A program made the position numbers and the translations under genes. Of a DNA stretch of 64,000 bases, positions 34,108-48,600 are shown in pieces; positions within the stretch are counted from its first letter, which is position 1, and each line of letters starts with the position of its first letter. The notes under the pieces are model-generated. The model was not told the DNA's origin, searched no databases, and saw only the letters and a program-made list of their open reading frames with translations. Origin of the DNA: Harmothoe impar. Lineage: Eukaryota; Annelida; Polychaeta; Phyllodocida; Polynoidae. The stretch spans positions 3,338,703-3,402,702 of the forward strand of contig OX381705.1 in assembly GCA_947462335.1 (NCBI GenBank), written 5' to 3'.

Positions 34108-35316
34108 GGTGGATATGGGAATCCCCAGTGTCAGGTGTAGTGGTGGATATGTGAATCAGAATCCCCAGTTTCAGGTCTGGTGGATATGTGAATCCCCATT
34201 GTCAGGTGTAGTGGTGGATATGTGAATCCCCATTGTCAGGTGTAGTTGGTGGATATGTGAATCCCCATTGTCAGGTGTAGTGGTGGATATGTGAATCCCC
34301 ATTGTCAGGTGTAGTACTGGATATGTGAATCCCCAGTTTCAGGTGTAGTGGTGGCTATGTGAATCCCCATTGTCAGGTGTAGTGGTGGATATGTGAATCC
34401 CCATTGTCAGGTGTAGTGGTGGCTATGTGAATCCCCATTGTCAGGTGTAGTGGTGGATATGTGAATCCCCATTGCCAGGTGTAGTGGTGGATATGTGAAT
34501 ACCCATTGTCAGGTGTAGTGGTGGATATGTAAATCCTCAGTTTCACGTGTAGTGGTGGATATGTGAATCCCCAGTTACAGGTGTAGTGGTGGATATGTGA
34601 ATCCCCATTGTCAGGTGTAGTGGTGGCTATGTGAATCCCCAGTGTCAGGTGTAGTGGTGGATATGTGAATCCCCATTGTCAGGTGTAGTGGTGGATATGT
34701 GAATCCCCATTGTCAGGTGTAGTGGTGTATATGTGAATCCCCATTGTCAGGTGTAGTGGTGGATATGTGAATCCCCATTGTCAGGTGTAGTGGTGGATAT
34801 GTGAATCGCCATTGTCAGGTGTCGTACTGGATATGTGAATCCCCATTGTCAGGTGTAGTGGTGGATATGTGAATCCCCATTGTCAGGTGTGGTACTGGAT
34901 ATGTGAATCCCCAGTTTCAGGTGTAGTGGTGGCTATGTGAATCCCCAGTGTCAGATGTAGTGGTGGATATGTGAATCCCCATTGTCAGGTGTAGTACTGG
35001 ATATGTTAATCCCCAGTTTCAGGTGTAGTGGTGGCTATGTGAATCAGAATCCCCAGTTTCAGGTCTGGTGGATATGTGAATCCCCATTGTCAGGTGTAGT
35101 GGTGGATATGTGAATCCCCATTGTCAGGTGTAGTGGTGGCTATGTGAATCCCCATTGTCAGGTGTAGTGGTGGATATGTGAATCCACAGTTTCAGGTGTA
35201 GTGGTGGATATGTGAATCCCCATTGTCAGGTGTAGTGGTGGCTATGGGAATCCCCATTGTCAGGTGTAGTGGTGGCTATGTGAATCAGAATCCCCAGTTT
35301 CAGGTCTGGTACCTGG
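34108..35316. repeat. 34-bp minisatellite upstream of gene A
   Basis: About 35 units of GTGGTGGATATGTGAATCCC plus CATTGTCAGGTGTA extend over 1.2 kb, with variants (GGCTATG, CAGTTTC, GTACTGG) that cluster in higher-order blocks. The array starts about 170 bp upstream of the gene A signal-peptide exon, so it would lie in the promoter or a 5' intron. No unit copies a visible exon edge of gene A. Confidence 0.95.
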
Positions 35317-35485
35317 TGTACTGTAGGGTTATTCCCCTCTAGATTAGGCTGGACCACATGCAGCTAGCATGACCTAGTTACAGGCAGATGTTATACAGGG
35401 TCATGCATGACCTAGTTGCAGGCACATACTATACAGACTTGTGGTTTTTAAACGTCCCCCCATATATAGTATACAAAATGAGACA

Positions 35486-35705
35486 TACTGTAAAAGCTTT
35501 GTTATAAGCCAAATTTATTTTGGTGTTTTTGTTTGCTATAAGGGGAATTAAAACCCCCAAACTCCCAGCCGGCTTATAGCCGAAGTTTTGATACATAGAA
35601 ATATAGTGAAAACTCATTTCAAACACTTTGGTTATAAGCCAATTTTTTCCTCTGAAACTCACATTTGTCTTTTATTAAGGTAGGGTTGTAGCCAAGGCTT
35701 TATGG
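35486..35705. mobile_element. Worn CCGTAAAACC-family MITE
   Basis: TACTGTAAAAGCTTTGTTATA at the left and TAGCCAAGGCTTTATGG at the right enclose GGCTTATAGCCGAAG and CTATAAGGGG blocks of the 24271 family, with several mutations. Confidence 0.55.
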
Positions 35706-36451
35706 GTTATATGCTTCACTGCTCCCTTCTTGTTTGCGTATTTCCTTTACACATCTCCATTATAATCAATGTGTTATCTCACAGCCATTTATTTACAACA
35801 GTCAATTCAAGCGTGCATAAATTCTGCCTAAAATATCTAGTTGCTATATATATATGTCTGCCATCTTTTCAAATATCAAATAAATGTGAGGTAGGTTCAA
35901 AATTTGTTATTCACGGGAGACATTTAACACAAAAAATTTTCACTGTGGACACTTATTTTTTCATGAGTGATTTTATTTATCCACGTAATACAATTCTGAG
36001 CTATTTACAAACATACAAGATATATATGTACACTTAATGGTTCATATTTGCCAACTCAATCTCACATATTATCAACAAGATAAATCCTCTTGAGTAAAAT
36101 GGGATATATAACAGCATTTTTTATTGATCACAACTAGATTTATTAAATATGGTACATAACACTACTTGGGTTAAACAGTAATTCATTTTGTACCATTGTA
36201 GACTTCACCGGGTAAAAGTACATTTATGCTCAGGAGGGTGCTTTCAATGAATGGCCAACAGGAAAGATACATATAGAAAAGTTCTGACCTCAGCATATAA
36301 ACCATACAAAAGTATATTCCTTAAATATAAGACACAGTAGATGAAACGTGTACACCCACTGGGAAAGATATGCAAGTATGTGGGCTTTTTAACTGAAATG
36401 GAGAAAACTCACCAGGCCTGTAGTCGACCAATGGCATAATGCATTAAGGCA

Positions 36452-36665
36452 TCATGCTGTCTTTAAAGGGTTAAACACAAGAGGAGTTGTTTCCTCTGAT
36501 GGCTTCCCTGTATGAGGGGGGTGGGTCTGGGTACACAGCAGGGTAAGGTGGCAGGCCTGAAGGCCGCTGTACAGAGCCATCTGGTGAGGCATCATGACAT
36601 GGGGGATAACACGGTATGTCCCTAACACATACATAGACATTTAGTGCAGCATTACATGATGGCTG
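36452..36665 (-). pseudogene. Duplicate of the gene B cytoplasmic-tail end
   Basis: This stretch repeats, with point changes, the last 200 or so bases of gene B (36668-36870). It includes SYREAIRGNNSSCV and a stop, against SYREAIRGNNSSYI in gene B. It lies 3' of the gene B stop, so it would be 3' UTR, or an alternative tail if the first stop were bypassed by splicing. Upstream frame continuity is broken. Confidence 0.6.
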
Positions 36666-36674
36666 ATATGCAAG

Positions 36675-39600
36675 TTAAATATAAGAGGAGTTGTTTCCTC
36701 TGATAGCTTCCCTGTATGAAGGCGGGGCCTCTGGGTAGACAGCACAATAAGGCGGCGGGCCTGAAGGTGAGTGTACAGAGCCATCTGGTGAGGCATTATA
36801 TGACAGCTGATGTTCCGGTAAGTCCATAGGCCGCACATAGACGTTTAGATTATTGTTATATGGCGACTGATATTCCGGTAGGCCTACTGATGGTACATTA
36901 TTATGCAGAGAAGCATCATAAGGCGGTGGTTGCTCCACTACTGGGGACTGTACATAGTCGTCTGCTGTGCTTGGAGAGTTACCTGCTGTGCTTGGAGAGT
37001 GTGGAGTAGCTCCAGGTTCTGCAGTATGTAAACCTTGCACTGTGTTGAGTTCGGTACTTTGTGAACTGTTCTGACATAGTTTGACTTTACGGCAGCAAAA
37101 GCAGTAGATGATGACGCTAGCCACGACAAACACGATGAGTACGCCGACGACCACTGCAATGCTTATTACCTTGGGTCCTGGTGGCCAACTGTCTTTGCCT
37201 GAAAAATCATTAGTATGTCTTTACCTTTAAATTAAAAATTAGAAGGAGAATTTTTTTCAGAGGAAAAATGTGTCAAAATTAGGGATAATTAAGGATAGTA
37301 AGAAAAACTTCCTACAAATTCGGAAAAAAGGACAGGGTCAGCTCCTTTTTGAGACTAGGGTCAGTTTGTCTGAAGCACATGTTTTTCTTTTGGCAAAGGC
37401 TTCTCTGAGGATAAAAAAGAAAGGCCTTACCTTTGCCTTCAGTGAGTAGAGTATCCCTATTCACAGAATGATGTAATCCACGTCTGCCTTCTAGGTATGG
37501 GACAATGCGGTATTTATATCGAGTCCCCGGGGTGAGTTTGGTCAGGGTAACTACGCAGCGATTATCAATGTCTGGTGCAGGTAAACATTGAGAGTTCTGC
37601 ACATAGTATGACATAGTACCATTATACCCATCACAGTCAAAGTCAGCCCAGCACGCTGCGTACTCCAGGAGGTAGCCGTCTGCACTGGGTGAGAAGGCCG
37701 GCAGCACTATGGTAACCGAGGTCTCAGTCACATTGATAACCCATGATCTGCTGGTTATCCAAGGTTCTCCTGAAAATAATGGACAGAGTGTAAAACTGGG
37801 GCTCCACTACCCGTATCGGATCCTACCATGCAGGTCTATACAGTTTGATCAGGTAAATACTATGGTCTATTTTCTGTGTAAATTGTACATAAATCAGCCG
37901 ATCAGAGACTTGTTTTCAGAAGGGCATCAGCCAAATAAAAATCAAAAATGTTTGGTATGAGATTGGGAGCCAAAATCAAGATGAGATGCAAAATCCAGAC
38001 CTAAATCGGGAGTTGAATCATGTTGTATAGACTTGGCAGTTCTATTTTGCACTTGTAAATAAACATAAACATGTTTATGAACATAAACATATGTCCTGTG
38101 TTCTGTACGGTGGCGACGTCTAGCTGTTCTTCACTATTGAATACTAGGACTAATATGATTGGTAATACACATTAAAAAAAAGTACTGTAAAACCTCGTGT
38201 ATAAGCCTAACTCGCATATAAGCCACACCCCAACTTTGGGTCGATTCTAAAAGCCGCACCAGTGATCTGATTCCTGTGACTTTTGTACTGTACTATAGGA
38301 GCAAGAACTCGCATATAAGCCTCACCTTGACTTGGTGCCTATCCTATAAGCCACACTGGCAATCTGATTTGCGTACAAGCCACAGCTTATACGCAAGGTT
38401 TTAGAGTAGTTTGGGACCCCCTTCTTTTCTTTCCATTTACTGATTTTATATGATTTGAACTATCTGTAGGAGAAAATTTGAGAAATTCTGTTGAGTCATA
38501 TATGCAAATAGTTATAGAATCGTAGCAATGTCTTGACAAGTAGCATTTCCCTTTAATCATTCTTGTGCAGAAATGATTATTTCTAAAAAAAAGTACTGGC
38601 TGCAAACTGACTGATGTGGTGATATCTCTTTGTCTACACAATGTGGTGTCTTCTCTATGTCTCTGTAGCTACACCAATATAAATTTATATTTACAAAATG
38701 TATATTTATTTTTATATATGTATATATGTGTAAATCCTCATGAAGCAGTTTCTGATATCTTAGCTAGAGTCTAGCTAGTTACAGAAATACTTACTTGATG
38801 TAGTTACATTGATAACAGCAGAGGCCCCAATCTTGGTGTCTGCCAAGTAATGGATGACAATGACGCTGTAGTTAGTGCCGGGTCTGAGCTGCCCCTGGGT
38901 GACGGTGTATGTGTCCTTATTGCTGTCACGTACAGTCACACCTTCCACATAGTGGCCCCAGTCCTTGTTATAACCCACGCGGTATTCATCGACTCTCGGG
39001 GTGGATGCTGGGAACGTGATGGTGACTGAGGATTCAGTCACATTAACAAGGGTTGGTTTGGCAAATACTTTTTCTGGATAGGATGAAATAACTCATATTA
39101 ATACATGTGGTGAGACAAAATGGAGTTATGGAGGCAATGGTTTGGTGATAATGGCAGCATGTCTTTTTATTAATGGGTTATAATATTAAATTAACGGGAT
39201 AGAAAGATTGCTCCAGTGCTTTTGTCACCTTTTTATATTATATATTATATATACTAGGGTCGGTAGGTCAGATTTTTTTTACAGCTCCTCTAGATACCAT
39301 AAAACGGTAAAAATTGTAATCTTTTTTTCAAAAATTTTGTAAACTTAAATTTGACCCCAAAAAAGTCTAAAAATATAAACATTTCTTCAAAATTGCATAA
39401 AAAAACGTAGGGTCGGCCCTGTTTAGATAGGGTCGGTCGGATGACCTGAAACAAACCTTTTTTTGTGTGGCCTAAGCAGACTTACCTATGGTGGTGATGT
39501 GAAGGGTATCAGACTCCTGACCGCTAGCCCCAGGTACATATGGGACCACGCGGATTCTGTAGCTAGTCGCTTGTACAAGATCCCCCTGGGTGACTGTGTA

Positions 39601-42600
39601 TGTGTCATTATGGGTGTCTAGTACTTTAATACCTCTGATGTAAGGCTCATATCTATCAGAATAAAGATACACCGCATACTCCACGTAGTACCACTTTGCT
39701 GGTGGGGAGGCTGCGGGGAAACTGAAGGTCACGGAGTACTCATGTACATCTAGCAGTAAAGGTCGGCCCCTGATACCCGGTAAGCCTGGGGGGAAATGTA
39801 ACAAGGAGTTAACTGTGTATGGCAGATCACATCACTGTCTTAGTGCGTTTTTATATAATTCATACAGTAAATATCACTTTGCAATTAAATGATTTCACTG
39901 ATTAGTATTATATGCTAAACCAGGGTTTTAACACTCCATTTTCTATAGAAGTGTGATTTTATCAATCAATTACAACCGGCTATAAAACACAAGGGAATCT
40001 AGATTATATAGTCAGTAGCTACTATATCAGAGGGCTTATCCATAAGTCAGGAGGCAAATATACTCATGGCTTTGCAGTTGTATGAAAGTCTATTTAGAGA
40101 ACAGAACACAATGTCCTTCATATCGAGGCTGTCTGTTAGCTTAGGGGCCATCCATAAATGATGTCACACTAATTTAGGCCATTTTCAAGACCCACCCTCC
40201 CCCCTGTCACACTTTGTCACGCATCAGCCAACACCCCCTAGAAAATTATGTCACAAATGTGCAGACACCCCCCCCCCATGCATGAGTTAGGTATCTTATC
40301 AGAATTCTACTATAGAAGATCATACATGCGTTATGATTAGGCTAAGCAATAGAATATCATGTATTGAATATATTCTTACCCAAGTGCTTGTTCCACAAGG
40401 TTTGTTACAGTTTAATTGTTACTTAAATGGATTTAAATCACACTGGTCAAATATTACATCCAGGCAAAGAATGCACCCAGACTTTCACATTGGCCCGATC
40501 TCGTGAGACACAGCCATCAGTCAAATTATGCAAGTCTTTCTAAATGGGTGCTGTAATAGCATATATTGACAAGAACACTGTCCAAAGTGACAATAACATA
40601 TTCACATTAGTATTCATGAGTTTAGTGAGTGGTCTTTATGGGGGGGGCAATATTTGTGTACAAGCACGCGGAAATCTTTCCGCCCCCCCTCCTTGAGGGG
40701 GATAAATAATGACCACTACCTCAGTAGTAGTTCCAAGGGATGCAGGCTGCTATATTTTAGACAATGGATGGTGCTTACAAACTATCAGATGGGTGTACGC
40801 CTGGATTGTGATTGAGACACAAATAACACAGGCTTGTATGGGGGTGCAGAGGGGTCCGCCCTGAGGTCGGAAAGTCACTGAAATTAAGGGGTCAAGGTTG
40901 AAAAGTCGCTTTTTTGGACCCTATAACCTACTGTAAATTTTGTCTTAAAGTTGCCAGGTCGCTTAGGGCCTATATTATTGCCTTAGGTCGAAAGTCGCCT
41001 CCAAAACAGCCCAGGTCACCAGGTCGCTTTTGACCCATCTGCAGTCACTTGTATGACTGGGATGTAAACATGGTGACTTACTCCAGAATTGACACTACTG
41101 TTAATTCTCGCGTAAAAGCTTAACTCTCGAATAAGCCGCACCCCGACTTCAGGCCGATCCTATAAGCCGCACCAGCGATCTGACTATGGTGACTTTTAGT
41201 AATGTATCATAGTAGCTAAAACTCACATATAAGCCGCACCCTGACTCTGTGCAAAGCCTATAAGCTGCACTTGCGATCTGAATCTCATACTAGTTGCGGC
41301 TTATACACGAGAAATTACGGTAATTGGACCAATAAAATATTCAATCTGCAACAAGCTTAACCTAAGGCCCTATAAGTGTTCTATTAAAGCTTTACATTTT
41401 AAAATAGGTTTTATTTGTATTTTCCAAAGTGTGACGTCACACTGGGCTTGACACCCCCCCACCCCCCTGTCACACTTCGTCACACCTGGACCAACACCCA
41501 CCCACCCCCTCCAGTGTGACGTCATTTATGGATGGCCCCTTATAACATGCGGTGGTGTGGAGCCTTCATAAGACCTGGGACCAGAGTGTGTTATAGGCCT
41601 ACAGACAGTCAAGAGTTTAATTATATTGTCGTTATAAAATCGTGCTGGGGTAACTAATGTAATATCCATATATAACTAACATAATAATTGTAGCAAACAT
41701 GATGTGCATGCCACATGCCCTTGACCTAGTTAAAGTCACTGTGGCGCCATGCTCAGCATGCACTGTTACACTATAACAATTGACATTAATGTGGTCTGTC
41801 TGCTTCAACAACACCTGGTTTTAACTGTACAACCGCCAGTGTCCGTTCCTTGGGAGAATAGCTGGAAGTCATACGATCCTAAACAGTTATTAGTAGTCAG
41901 ATACTTGGACGATTGGATGATTTCACCAAGAAATTATGCCGAGTGTTTGTGGTCAAACTTTTACTTTCCTTGCCTGTACTAAACCAGATTGTAACAATGT
42001 GTATAATAAAGAGGTTAAATATTTCAGTTAAAGGATATTTTAAGAGAAGTGAATAGACAAAAGCTAATGCCCATTGATATTGGTATCAAAGTAGTTGGCA
42101 TTTTGTGTTTATTTTTGAGGCCATTTTATGAAGGAGCGCCTTTGAATAAGGCCAAAAATATGTATATTAAATGGGAGGATTTGAATGCTGTGCTTCCAAC
42201 CCTTAAGGATAATAAAACTCACAAACTAGTATTTCCAAAAAAACAATTTGAATATGATACTTACTCAAAGTGGTTATGAAGAGGGGATCAGATGCCGTAC
42301 CAGGTCTCCCCTCACTGTATGGCATAACCATGAAGCTGTAGTCAGTGCCTGCTTCAAGCCCCCTCGGGGTTACAGTGTATGTCTCCTTGTTGGTGTCCGG
42401 GACAGTCACCCCTCTCTTGTACCGCCAGTAGATCCCTGTATGGCCCCTGGCATACAGCACAAGGTACTGGTCCGCCCGTGGGGAGGAGGCCTGAAACTGG
42501 ATGGTCACTGAGGTCCAAGCCACATTTAGTTGTAAAGGTTGTGCATTTATATGAGGAGATGCTGGAAAGGAAGGAACCATAGACTGTTATAGCAGTCTTT

Positions 42601-45600
42601 ATGAAATCTTTTTCACCCTGCAGGACATTCAGTCCTGCCGATTTTTTAATTATGCAGGACAGGTCAGATTTTTGCAGGACCCGATACTTGTGACAAACTT
42701 TTGCAGAGTAATTTAGTTAAACCATATCTTACAAAATAAGCACCCTGGGCGGTATACAAAAATCTTATCAGATGTCTCCAAAATTTTATGACTTGTAAAA
42801 AAAATATTATTATGGTACCAATAATTGTATTCCTGTTTGACCTTCCACAGTTTCGTTAATAATGGTCCAATTTATACAAAACAAGAGCCAAAATGTAGGT
42901 TAACGGGCAGCCACACATTTGGTTGATAAATGTTATAAAACTAAAGATCAAGAAGAAGGTGCAATATCTTTTTGCTTATCCCCTACGCTATCACTAGTGT
43001 CAGTGCAGTCAGCCTTAGTCTTCACTTATTAAATGTAAGCCTACACTTAAGAAATCACAGGGTGAGCATATTTTAGATTTAGATTGATACAAAGCAGACA
43101 ATTAATATACATACGTGAAGTGGTTACATAGAGAACATCAGATGGTCCATGGCTGCTGCTGCCTGATGACACATATGGGACATAGCGGATCCTGTATCTA
43201 GTCCTTGGTGTGAGCGAGCCCTGGGTGGCTGTGTACCTGTCAGTACCAGTATCTGGTACAGTTACCCCTGCTGTGTACCGCACAAAGTCAGCATCCTCTG
43301 AATACTCCACCAGGTACCCGTCCACTCCTGGGGAGACAGCACGGAACTCAATGGTCACCGAGGTCTCATTCACGCTTACAAGTAAGGGTTTTGCAAATAG
43401 GGTTGCTGGATAGAAAAGGGTATAATATAAATACTATGTATGATAAAACAGTTGGAAATCTTTTTTCCTCTATTCGTAAATGTCATTTGAATTTATTTGT
43501 TTGAACTTTAATGAAAATGTCGGCAGATTATGAGTAGTAGATTAAAGTTTATATTCTTGGTAATGCATTGAGCTAGAATTTGCATTTTTACTATTTTCAC
43601 ATGTCAATAAATTTTTAACTGCTAAAATGTAAATTTTGTTCCCAGAAACCCTGTAATTTTCCCACCAATTATGTGTGCAGCAAAGAAAAAGAAGAGAGAA
43701 TAAAAATGTCCTCTGTACATTTTCCAGTGCCCAGTAACAAGGGTCAAAAAAAGTTGACCCCTCTTGGGGGATGTAAAATATTTCTCTTAGGGGATGGGTA
43801 AAAAATATGTCATCTGTTTTGAGCAAAAATGGCAGCGCATTACTATTCTTTAAAGGGCCCGTGGGGGAGGGAGTAAAATATTTTCCACGCTTTACACAAA
43901 AGTCTACCACTCCCTGTTGTTAAAAAATGATAAGTCCCTTACCTGAGGTAGTTACATTGATGGCGTCAGACCTGATTCCACGTCTACCGTCCCTGTAAGG
44001 AACCACTCTGACCTTGTACCTGGTCCGCGGTGTCAGACCCCCCAGGGTGACTATGTACCTGTCCTCACCACTGTCTGCTACAGTTAGAGTCCTGATGTTC
44101 TCAGCTCTGTAGTCCACCCCGTACTCCACACGGTATTCCTCTGCCCTTGGGGAGGAGGCTGGGAACTCGAAAGTCGCAGTGGTGTTAGTTGAGTTTATAT
44201 ACAATGGTGGGACGTCTATGTGAGGTGTTGCTGAAAACAGAGTATCAGGTAAATTAGAGACCACAGACAAATGAAGTCTCACAAACACGAATCAGAACCA
44301 GCTCCAATTTGATACCAAACATGCCTAATGGGTGTGGCTTATACAGGTTTAAAAAAAAATTACACTAAAGTATTAAAGTGGCAGACATCAAGCCCCAGAT
44401 TCACCTTAAAGGATTCTCTCAAGCTAGGAGTGTGGCTTATACGAGGGTTCAGCTTGCACCCAAGACTTCACAGTCTTTAAATTAGTCTAGGATATTGCAG
44501 GTAGAGAAGCAAGTTTGAGCTGAACCTAGACATGGATTATTAAAGGATTTATATTAATTTTTGTTATCACACATTTTTAATCAATTACCTTGCACATGTT
44601 TAAAATAATTTTTTTTTAAATCAAAAATTGCATTAAACAATTGATTTTCTTAACCCAAAAAGTCACTCTAGTATACTATACACGATAAATGGTGGCTAGT
44701 TAGCAGTGATGGTATCACTTTTAAATACATAAATATCATATTCAAGTATAGACTCCATACAAAATGTGAAGGTGAAGTATTAAGCATAAGGGGGAGCAGT
44801 CCCTGCCGCCAGTGACCCATGACATCACTGCCACCCTAGTCCTGCCTAGAAAATGGACTCATGGTAGGGACCCTAGAATCTGCGCCCCTGTGCACACAGC
44901 AGGTGGGTATTTTGGTGCAGCTATCTATAGAAGAAGAACAGGTGAAACCCTATGAAGTTATGAATGGCTCTTGTTGGCTCTTGGCATTTGATATTGTCCA
45001 GTATGTTGTTATGTACTGGATATACTCCTGGGGGTCGAGAGGCAATATCATTGATATAAGCCACGCCGAAGGCTGAGGCTTATATCAATGATATTGACTC
45101 GAGACACCAGGAGTATATCCAACATACAGCCCACCTTCATAGATTGATTATCTAAAATAGCCTGATTACAGCTCTTTTTCCACACATGTGGCCTAGGAGG
45201 ATATCCTGTATAACCCTCCTAGGAGGTTATATGATCATCAAACATATCCTCTGTGTGTTCTCATAGAAATACAATGATCAGAGCACATGCTTGAAGAGTG
45301 TAGCCTCATTCTGATACAGCATAGCCATATATAAACTAACCATGAACCAACACTCACAGGTGGTCTCTGAGGTCACAATCCTTGAGTACATGGCACTTCT
45401 GGTTTAGACTTCCAGACCCTGGGCATGAATCCCATGTGGAGCAGAAATTTTGCCCGATACACATTTTTTATTTCTTTGACTATTTAGATATTTCAAAAAA
45501 AAAGAAAATAAGAAAAAAAGAAAGAAAACGGGGGTGCGGGGGCGGAGCCCCCGAATTATACAACAGCAGCACCAACATAACAGCACTCTTAACTTTCATC

Positions 45601-48600
45601 TAATGGGACAATACCTCACCAACATAGGCCCTAGTTAGCCAATTGGCTTTTCTGATATTTCAAAAAAAAGAAAAAGAAAAAAAGGAAACGGGGGTGCGGG
45701 GGCGTAGCCCCCCATTTAGGGAGCCCCCCATTTATATAACAGCAGGACCAACTAAACAGCACTCTTTACATTGTCTAATGGGACAATCCCTCACCAACAT
45801 AGGCCCTAGTTAACAGGCTCAAACACATATGGCTGGTTGGTCCTGCTGCTAGCATACAGGGTACTTCTTGTTGGCATCGGGACCAATTGGGTTCGAACCC
45901 CTCAAAGTTTTTAAATAATATTACTCATTGAGCTTAAAAGGCAGAAGCACTACATATATTATTGGCTGTTTAGTATCATTGCATGAGTCCCGATGGAGCA
46001 GTCGGTTAGCTATTGGGCTCAATGTTCTGAGGTTGTGGGTACGGATCCTTCTAGATGCCCAGGCTCTCAAAGAGAAAAAGAGCTCTTAAATATAACCACC
46101 TCCTAGGGGTGTATATGGTGTTAAAGAATGGACGCAATCAGAGGATGCTCTCACATGCTCCTAGGCCAAAAACATCAAAATGATTATGATTGGGTCATTA
46201 AGGAAATTTGTTTACTCTATTCTTACACCCACTGAAGCTATTTTCAGTATATTGGGTGATCATATTAAGAGGGTCTGTCAATCATGGCCTAGCCTGGCCA
46301 GTACTCCAGATGCCCTCCAAACCCCTTATTTAACTACCTCCCACTCACCTGCTTGAGACAAATAGACACCAGCACCTTTTAGATTGACTCCAACAATTAT
46401 ATAGAAGATGTACTGGAGGAACTTGGTGGGTTTTATTGGCACAGATCTGATGATTACCCAGGTTCTATGATAGATAGAGGGGAAAATTCCAAAAGCTTTA
46501 AGTTATGTTTCTTATGTTCTACATAATAGTAGACAGAAATTGACTTTTTTCAATTCTCTTTTTTTTTTGAGTCCCTACCATGACGCATGGTCCAAACAAC
46601 GCTCGTGGGAGCATCAACAAGAAAATCTGCCCAGTTTTAAAAGCCTAGTGACAATCTTAAACAGTTATTCAAGATTGTCGGTTCTGGCCCTCTCCGTACG
46701 TGTAGGCCTAGTGTGTCCTAATGTAGATGGGGGGCTCTGCCCCCCCCCCCCCAACCCCCACTTTCTTTCCTTTTCTAATTCTACCCCTTCTTTAGTGCCT
46801 GTGGAACCCCAGTTAAATACCAGCTAGGTGTTATCTGCCTAACATAGATTATCCAGGTAAAGTGTGTCAGAATATTCAAATGGACTTTTGGTATCAATAA
46901 TCTTAAATCAATGTTATAATCTTCAATTTAGGAGTGTAATGTTTTTAAGTTTGGCCAGTTTAAGTTTGGCCAGATTTTTTTGTTGACGCTCCCATGTGAG
47001 CATCTCCGCTTTTGCCCAAACAACTACTGCGCCGCCTCACTTCTCTGGATAGGTTAATAGAAAAATATCCTTGTGAAATAGCCCTCAGTGCTCGTGAACC
47101 TTTGTCTACATACTTACGTATACTACAGTTGGCACCCCAGTACTCCCAGACACATCTACATACTTACGTATACTACAGTTGGCGCCCCAGTACTCCCGCA
47201 CACATCTACATACTTACGTATACTACAGTTAGCACCCCAGTACTCCCGCACACATCTACATACTTACGTATACTACAGTTGGCGCCCCAGTACTCCCGCA
47301 CACATCCGTAAGGACAGCTTCCGTTTACCGGGTTACACACATCTCCGTACCAGACACAATGACATGTGTATTCACACGCTGTTCCCCAGTAGCCGGCCAA
47401 ACACTCTGAAACCAAGACATCCCTTTGTAGGACAACACCACACTCTAAAGAAAGTGTGCTAAACCTACATATTTCTTAAAACTCACTTTTGGCAAATGTG
47501 TGTCGATCTCAACATATATAGCTAGTTCTTTTTTTCTCAAAAAAGTGTGCAAATGAGTTGAATATATAAGTGTTACAATTTCTAAAATATCAAATAAAGT
47601 GTGTTGACATTGCATGTGTGTTACTCTTTTTACATGTGCCCTCTACACAGATTTCTTAGAGTGCAGCTTTGGACATAATTTAATGACAACACAGTTTTTA
47701 ATGTACTATGTTCTCCTGCCGACATAATTCATGGACTGTGATAAAGGAGGACATCTACTAATCACAAAATACAGCAAATGTTCTTCCAAATGGCTCAACG
47801 ACCAGTGGTTACTGATCATTGGGCTCATTGAAATATCCTCATTTACACCTCAAACATGCAGCTAACCCGTTGAGAAATGTACACAGTTTTCATTCTTTTG
47901 GTAACTGACGAATTATGATAAATCCTGAAAGGAAGGCCACTGTATAGATACAATGTATTTTGAACTGATACATATTGATTGATTCTCATGACATAGAATT
48001 TTCTCATACTATTTCTTTAGCAAAATTTACAGTTGATGTTATCAGTGATGTTATTATGATATCACCTGATGAGGGCACACCCACTGCTGAAACGTTGTGA
48101 TATCTTGTTATGAACTTGTTAAAACTTCATCAACTTATTTCTGTTGTGGCACTATTGTAGTGTTAACTTTATATATTGAAATTGATTTAGTACCTAATAG
48201 AAAACGATGCTACTGGATGTTTAGTTAAGGTGCCTACATTGGCAGGAGTGCATAGAGAGGTGTGATGGTGGTGACACCAACTGCTGCCTCTACCCTCTCT
48301 GACTGACTGAGTATGGAGGTCACTTGTGTATTTTTGGCATCTGTAGTCCTGTCTACACCTCTCCCCTCTCTGTGACTAAGCAGTTAGGTCAGGTTTCTGA
48401 TGCATGAATGCAGCCTTGATTAGTAACTTCCCAATGCTGCATTCATGCATCCTGCAGACCCTACGGGGCCGACTCACCCCTGAAGGGTCGGCATCATGCA
48501 CCAACGCAGCACCGGCCAGTTACTCCCCGGGGCTGTATCCGTACATCATGGCGACAAATGTCTTGCACCATGCCCTTTGCAGGTCTTTATCGAGCTCCAT

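Larger units (their letters stand above)
44290..47100. other. Gene B intron with repeats
   Basis: Contents: a worn CTTATAC-type MITE (44330-44470); a hairpin at 45002-45128; a tandem duplication at 45468-45645 and 45655-45815 (AAACGGGGGTGCGGGGGCG units); and a tRNA-derived SINE-like stretch at 45985-46055. No exon-like frame with phase-1 splice sites was recognised. Confidence 0.5.

Noticed and set aside
34108..35316. CRISPR-like array
   Set aside because: No unique spacers; it is a head-to-tail 34-bp minisatellite.
43542..43910. 122-codon minus-strand ORF
   Set aside because: Runs through a G-rich MITE between two FN3 exons.
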